The position numbers and the translations under genes were made by a program. A DNA stretch of 64,000 bases from an uncultured bacterium (GTDB taxonomy: Bacteria > Verrucomicrobiota > Kiritimatiellia > RFP12 > UBA1067): contig CADCCQ010000056.1 of NCBI GenBank assembly GCA_902799955.1, forward strand, positions 1 to 64,000, written 5' to 3'. This document shows positions 61,571 through 64,000 of this stretch, piece after piece. Each line of letters begins with the position of its first letter. Position 1 is the first letter of the stretch. Under the pieces are notes generated by a model. The model saw nothing but the letters and a program-made list of their open reading frames with translations, ran no database searches and was not told where the DNA came from.

Positions 61571-63910
61571 TTATACTCTATTTCTCGTTTTCATGTCAAG
61601 GGGCGCGTTCCGTTTTCCGTTTCCGCCCGCGCGGCGCGGCGGAATCGGTTCCTCTTTCTTCTTTATCGGTTGGTTCAAGGTTTTCGAGAGTGCGCGCAAC
61701 CTGCTGAAGAGCGGGGATGTCGTTCGCATGGCGGAGCCAAGGACCGGGTAGAACATGGCGGACGGAATGGTTCGCACAAGTTCCGCCGCAAGTTCCTCGT
61801 CGCCGCAGGTGAGTGCGGCGGCCGCGAACATCGCCGTCACGGCAAGGCGGCGCGGCGGCGGCGCCTCGGGCAACAGCGCGCCGTCCCTGTAGCGGCGGAT
61901 CGTCTCCAGCGTCTTTCGCCGCACGTCGTCGTCCTCGTATGCCCAGCCCCTGTCATCAAGCGTCCAACCCTCCTTGTCGTATCGCGCGAGCAGCCTCCAA
62001 CGTCCGATGACGTAGAACGCCGGCACCCACGTATCGTAGCGTCCCGTCGCGAGCGCATGGTCGAGGAGTCGGGTAAGGCGTTCGCGCCGTGGGTCTTTCA
62101 GCTCAAGCAGTGTCCGCGCGTACGCCTCCCATGCGCGCAGGTCGTCGAAGCAGAACTCCTGGCAGCGTTCAAAGCTGCGCCTCGCCTCGTCGAAGTCTTC
62201 GTGGGCGAGTCCGATGAGCCGTTCCGCCGCGCGGTAGCGCTTCGGATGGAGCGTCAGCGCCTCCTTGAAAAGGCGTGTCGCGCGTGCGCGTTTCTGTTCG
62301 TGTTCACGGGCGTCTTCAGGCGAGACGGACGAACCATGCGCGCGCGACGCCTCCGCGGCCGTTGTCGCCGCCTGGATCATCTTGACGAGCCAGGGGTCTG
62401 CGGTCTGCTGGAAGCGCGCGTCCTTCGCGCCGATGCGGCGACCCTCCAGCCGGCCGAACGGAAGCGTCGCCTCGATGATCTCAAACGCCCATTCCGCGCC
62501 ATACCTCTTGTCGGAGGCGTCCGACACCACGCGCTTCGTCAGTTCGACAAGTCGGTCGACGTCGTCCGGGAACTCCCCTTGTTCAAGCGACCAAAGGCAT
62601 TTCTGCCGATAGACCTCTCCCGCCAACACGAGGAGCTGCGGGGCGTTCGCATGGTGCGGCGCGCCGACATTGGGCATCTGCGCGGCGACAAGCGCGTCCA
62701 TCCGGCCGATGCGCGTCTCCGGCCAGCAGGCGTCGTAGCAGTAGTACGACGCCTGCCTGTCGATGAAGTTACGGAACACGCCCTCGACCTCCGCGTCCAT
62801 TCCGTCAAACGGCGCGAGGAGCGCGGCGCGGCTTGCGTCGTCGATGCGGCTGCGGAACTCGCGCCAGGCGGGGGCGTCAAGGTTCAGGCGGACGGCGGTC
62901 GCAGGCGGCTGTGGTGGCGCGGGCGGCGGTGCGACATTGGCGGGGGACGGTTTCGGCGCGGCGGCGCGGCGCGAAGCCATGCGCCATGCGCAGACCGCGC
63001 CAGCGGCAAGGATGAGCAGCGCAGAACACGCGGCGACAGCGCGGACGCGGCGACGCCAGGGCGCGGGACGGCGCGCGACCCGTTCCGCAAACGGCGCGAG
63101 ACGCCCGCCGTCAAGCCGCACGGACGGATTGCGCGAACAGAGGCGGGCGACCACGTCGCGCCAGGGGAGGTCGAAGTCGTCCAGCAGTGCAAGGCATTTC
63201 TCGCGGTTGTCGTCCTCGAACCAGAATCCCGTGACGAGGCGGAAGAGCATGACGCCGAGCGACCAGGCGTCCGTCTCTGGACTCGGGGCCGCGTCCGGAC
63301 CGCCGCGCAGCAGTTCCGGCGCGAGATAGCCGTACGTTCCCATGTGAAGCGCGGAAAGATCCGCCGAAACGTCGTCCGGAACAGAATCCGACCTGCGGCG
63401 CACCTCGTCGCCGAAGACGCGCGAGATGCCGAAATCGCTGATCACGGCGCGCCCGTCGGGTCCGATGAGGATGTTCTCCAGTTTCACGTCGCCGTGGACG
63501 ATGCCCTGCGAGTGGATGTAGTCCAGGCCCTCGCAGACATCGGCGAACCAGGCGGCCGCACGCTCCTCGTCGATGCCACGGCTGCACGCCTCGTCAAGGG
63601 TCGTCGGCACGCCGTCCGGCGAGAGGACGAGATCCATCGAGAAGTACGGCGTGCCCGTCTCCTCGTCGACAACGAAGTCATGGATCCGCACGACCCTTGG
63701 ATGCGACACCCTTGCGAGGGCGCGCCCCTCTGCGAGGAAGAGCGACTTCCGCTCCTCCGCATGGCTCGATACGTCCACAAACACCTTGAGCGCGCGCCTG
63801 ACGCCGAGCGCTTCGTGTTCCACCTCATAGACGCGGCCCATGCCGCCGCCGAGCGGACGCACCACGCGGTATCCGCCCAGCTTGTCGCCCGCCTTGATTT
63901 CGCGCACCAT
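61571..63910 (-). CDS. Membrane Ser/Thr protein kinase with C-terminal helical domain
   Basis: 779 residues from ATG 63910 (GGGAGG 6 nt upstream); ATG 63937 is an alternative. Kinase motifs: GGGMGRVY (21-28), K42 in ALKVF, HGDVKLEN catalytic loop (139-146, HGD instead of HRD), DFG 159-161, GTYGYLAPE. A single membrane segment near 290-310 (AACSALLILAAGAVCAW) precedes a periplasmic, TPR-like region. The final about 55 residues (VLGSAMRTTSPLFSRLRALS onward) are encoded by dispersed element copy 3, so the native end is probably lost. It is a Hanks-type signalling kinase; targets unknown. Confidence 0.85.
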   Translation of the reverse strand: MVREIKAGDKLGGYRVVRPLGGGMGRVYEVEHEALGVRRALKVFVDVSSHAEERKSLFLAEGRALARVSHPRVVRIHDFVVDEETGTPYFSMDLVLSPDGVPTTLDEACSRGIDEERAAAWFADVCEGLDYIHSQGIVHGDVKLENILIGPDGRAVISDFGISRVFGDEVRRRSDSVPDDVSADLSALHMGTYGYLAPELLRGGPDAAPSPETDAWSLGVMLFRLVTGFWFEDDNREKCLALLDDFDLPWRDVVARLCSRNPSVRLDGGRLAPFAERVARRPAPWRRRVRAVAACSALLILAAGAVCAWRMASRRAAAPKPSPANVAPPPAPPQPPATAVRLNLDAPAWREFRSRIDDASRAALLAPFDGMDAEVEGVFRNFIDRQASYYCYDACWPETRIGRMDALVAAQMPNVGAPHHANAPQLLVLAGEVYRQKCLWSLEQGEFPDDVDRLVELTKRVVSDASDKRYGAEWAFEIIEATLPFGRLEGRRIGAKDARFQQTADPWLVKMIQAATTAAEASRAHGSSVSPEDAREHEQKRARATRLFKEALTLHPKRYRAAERLIGLAHEDFDEARRSFERCQEFCFDDLRAWEAYARTLLELKDPRRERLTRLLDHALATGRYDTWVPAFYVIGRWRLLARYDKEGWTLDDRGWAYEDDDVRRKTLETIRRYRDGALLPEAPPPRRLAVTAMFAAAALTCGDEELAAELVRTIPSAMFYPVLGSAMRTTSPLFSRLRALSKTLNQPIKKKEEPIPPRRAGGNGKRNAPLDMKTRNRV
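61678..61738 (-). repeat. Dispersed leader element, copy 3 (core only)
   Basis: 60 bp nearly identical to 35981-36040, including GAGCGGGGATGTCGTTCGCA. It is read here as kinase codons in a different frame from copies 1 and 2. Confidence 0.8.
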
Positions 63911-63926
63911 ACCGTTCCTCCCGTCC

Positions 63927-64000
63927 TCATTCCCCATACATCGCCTCCACCGCCCTGACGCGGGCGTCTATCCGTGACTTCGCCTGCAGAACGTAGCCGC
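63927..64000 (-). CDS. C-terminal end of an unidentified protein (5' part outside window)
   Basis: The frame GYVLQAKSRIDARVRAVEAM then YGE and TGA at 63927-63929 is open to the window edge. The stop lies 17 bp before the preferred kinase start, fitting an operon. Too short to identify. Confidence 0.5.
   Translation of the reverse strand, partial: GYVLQAKSRIDARVRAVEAMYGE

Noticed and set aside
1-64000. tRNA and rRNA genes
   Set aside because: No T-loop GGTTCGAATCC-type signature with matching acceptor stem, and no rRNA-like sequence, was found by eye.

Overview
The window looks like chromosome of a GC-rich Gram-negative bacterium of the PVC group, most likely a gut or rumen Kiritimatiellota/Lentisphaerota-type organism. 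This is inferred from gene content (many lipoproteins, large Sec-exported YD/RHS proteins, GH123-like and GH38-like glycosidases, a PA14-like module) and from abundant short palindromic repeats inside and between genes. No rRNA, tRNA or CRISPR was seen. Several genes carry an extended -10 box (TGnTATAAT or TGnTAAAAT) only 7-8 nt before the ATG, which predicts leaderless mRNAs.

Layout. 1-5.0 kb: two exported Sel1-repeat proteins, an orphan glycine riboswitch pointing away from them, and a decayed restriction island (HsdS fragment, DUF1016/YhcG nuclease, small unknown ORF). 5.0-7.4 kb: a DUF4143 ATPase flanked on both sides by clusters of a palindromic repeat. 7.4-20.9 kb: the most ordinary part, a run of minus-strand genes: folC (with an in-frame minisatellite), a UbiA-family prenyltransferase, a protein with about 17 WPL(Y/W)-type repeats, a membrane/TPR protein, metY, rlmB, rhaA (lacking an active-site segment), a GlpT-like transporter, a DUF1667 protein and a PatB/MalY-like aminotransferase.

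21-36 kb is the most interesting part: a polymorphic-toxin locus. A full-length, Sec-exported 2,083-residue RHS protein ends in a peptidoglycan-binding plus 3D-type tip and is followed by a lipoprotein. Two promoterless RHS fragments follow, each with a different C-terminal tip and each followed directly by an exported protein (ATGA overlap or 3-bp gap). This is the architecture of orphan toxin/immunity cassettes that can recombine onto the main gene. A REP-associated tyrosine transposase unit with perfect 19-bp inverted ends sits in the array.

36-49 kb: an array of lipoproteins and small membrane proteins that share near-identical 5' ends (promoter, ribosome site, first signal-peptide codons) but have unrelated mature parts, plus truncated copies of those 5' ends. 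It includes a segmental duplication and a giant GH123-like gene whose HEAT-like end is split off by a frameshift. 49-52 kb: an MmeI-like fused restriction-modification enzyme with a downstream AT-hook/winged-helix regulator. 52-60 kb: a GH38-like/mutarotase fusion whose 5' end is a group II intron domain V relic, and beta-helix surface proteins. 60-64 kb: an MNT-HEPN toxin-antitoxin pair with a perfect 28-bp direct repeat at each side, an Rpn-type nuclease, and a membrane Ser/Thr kinase whose C-terminus runs into a dispersed repeat.
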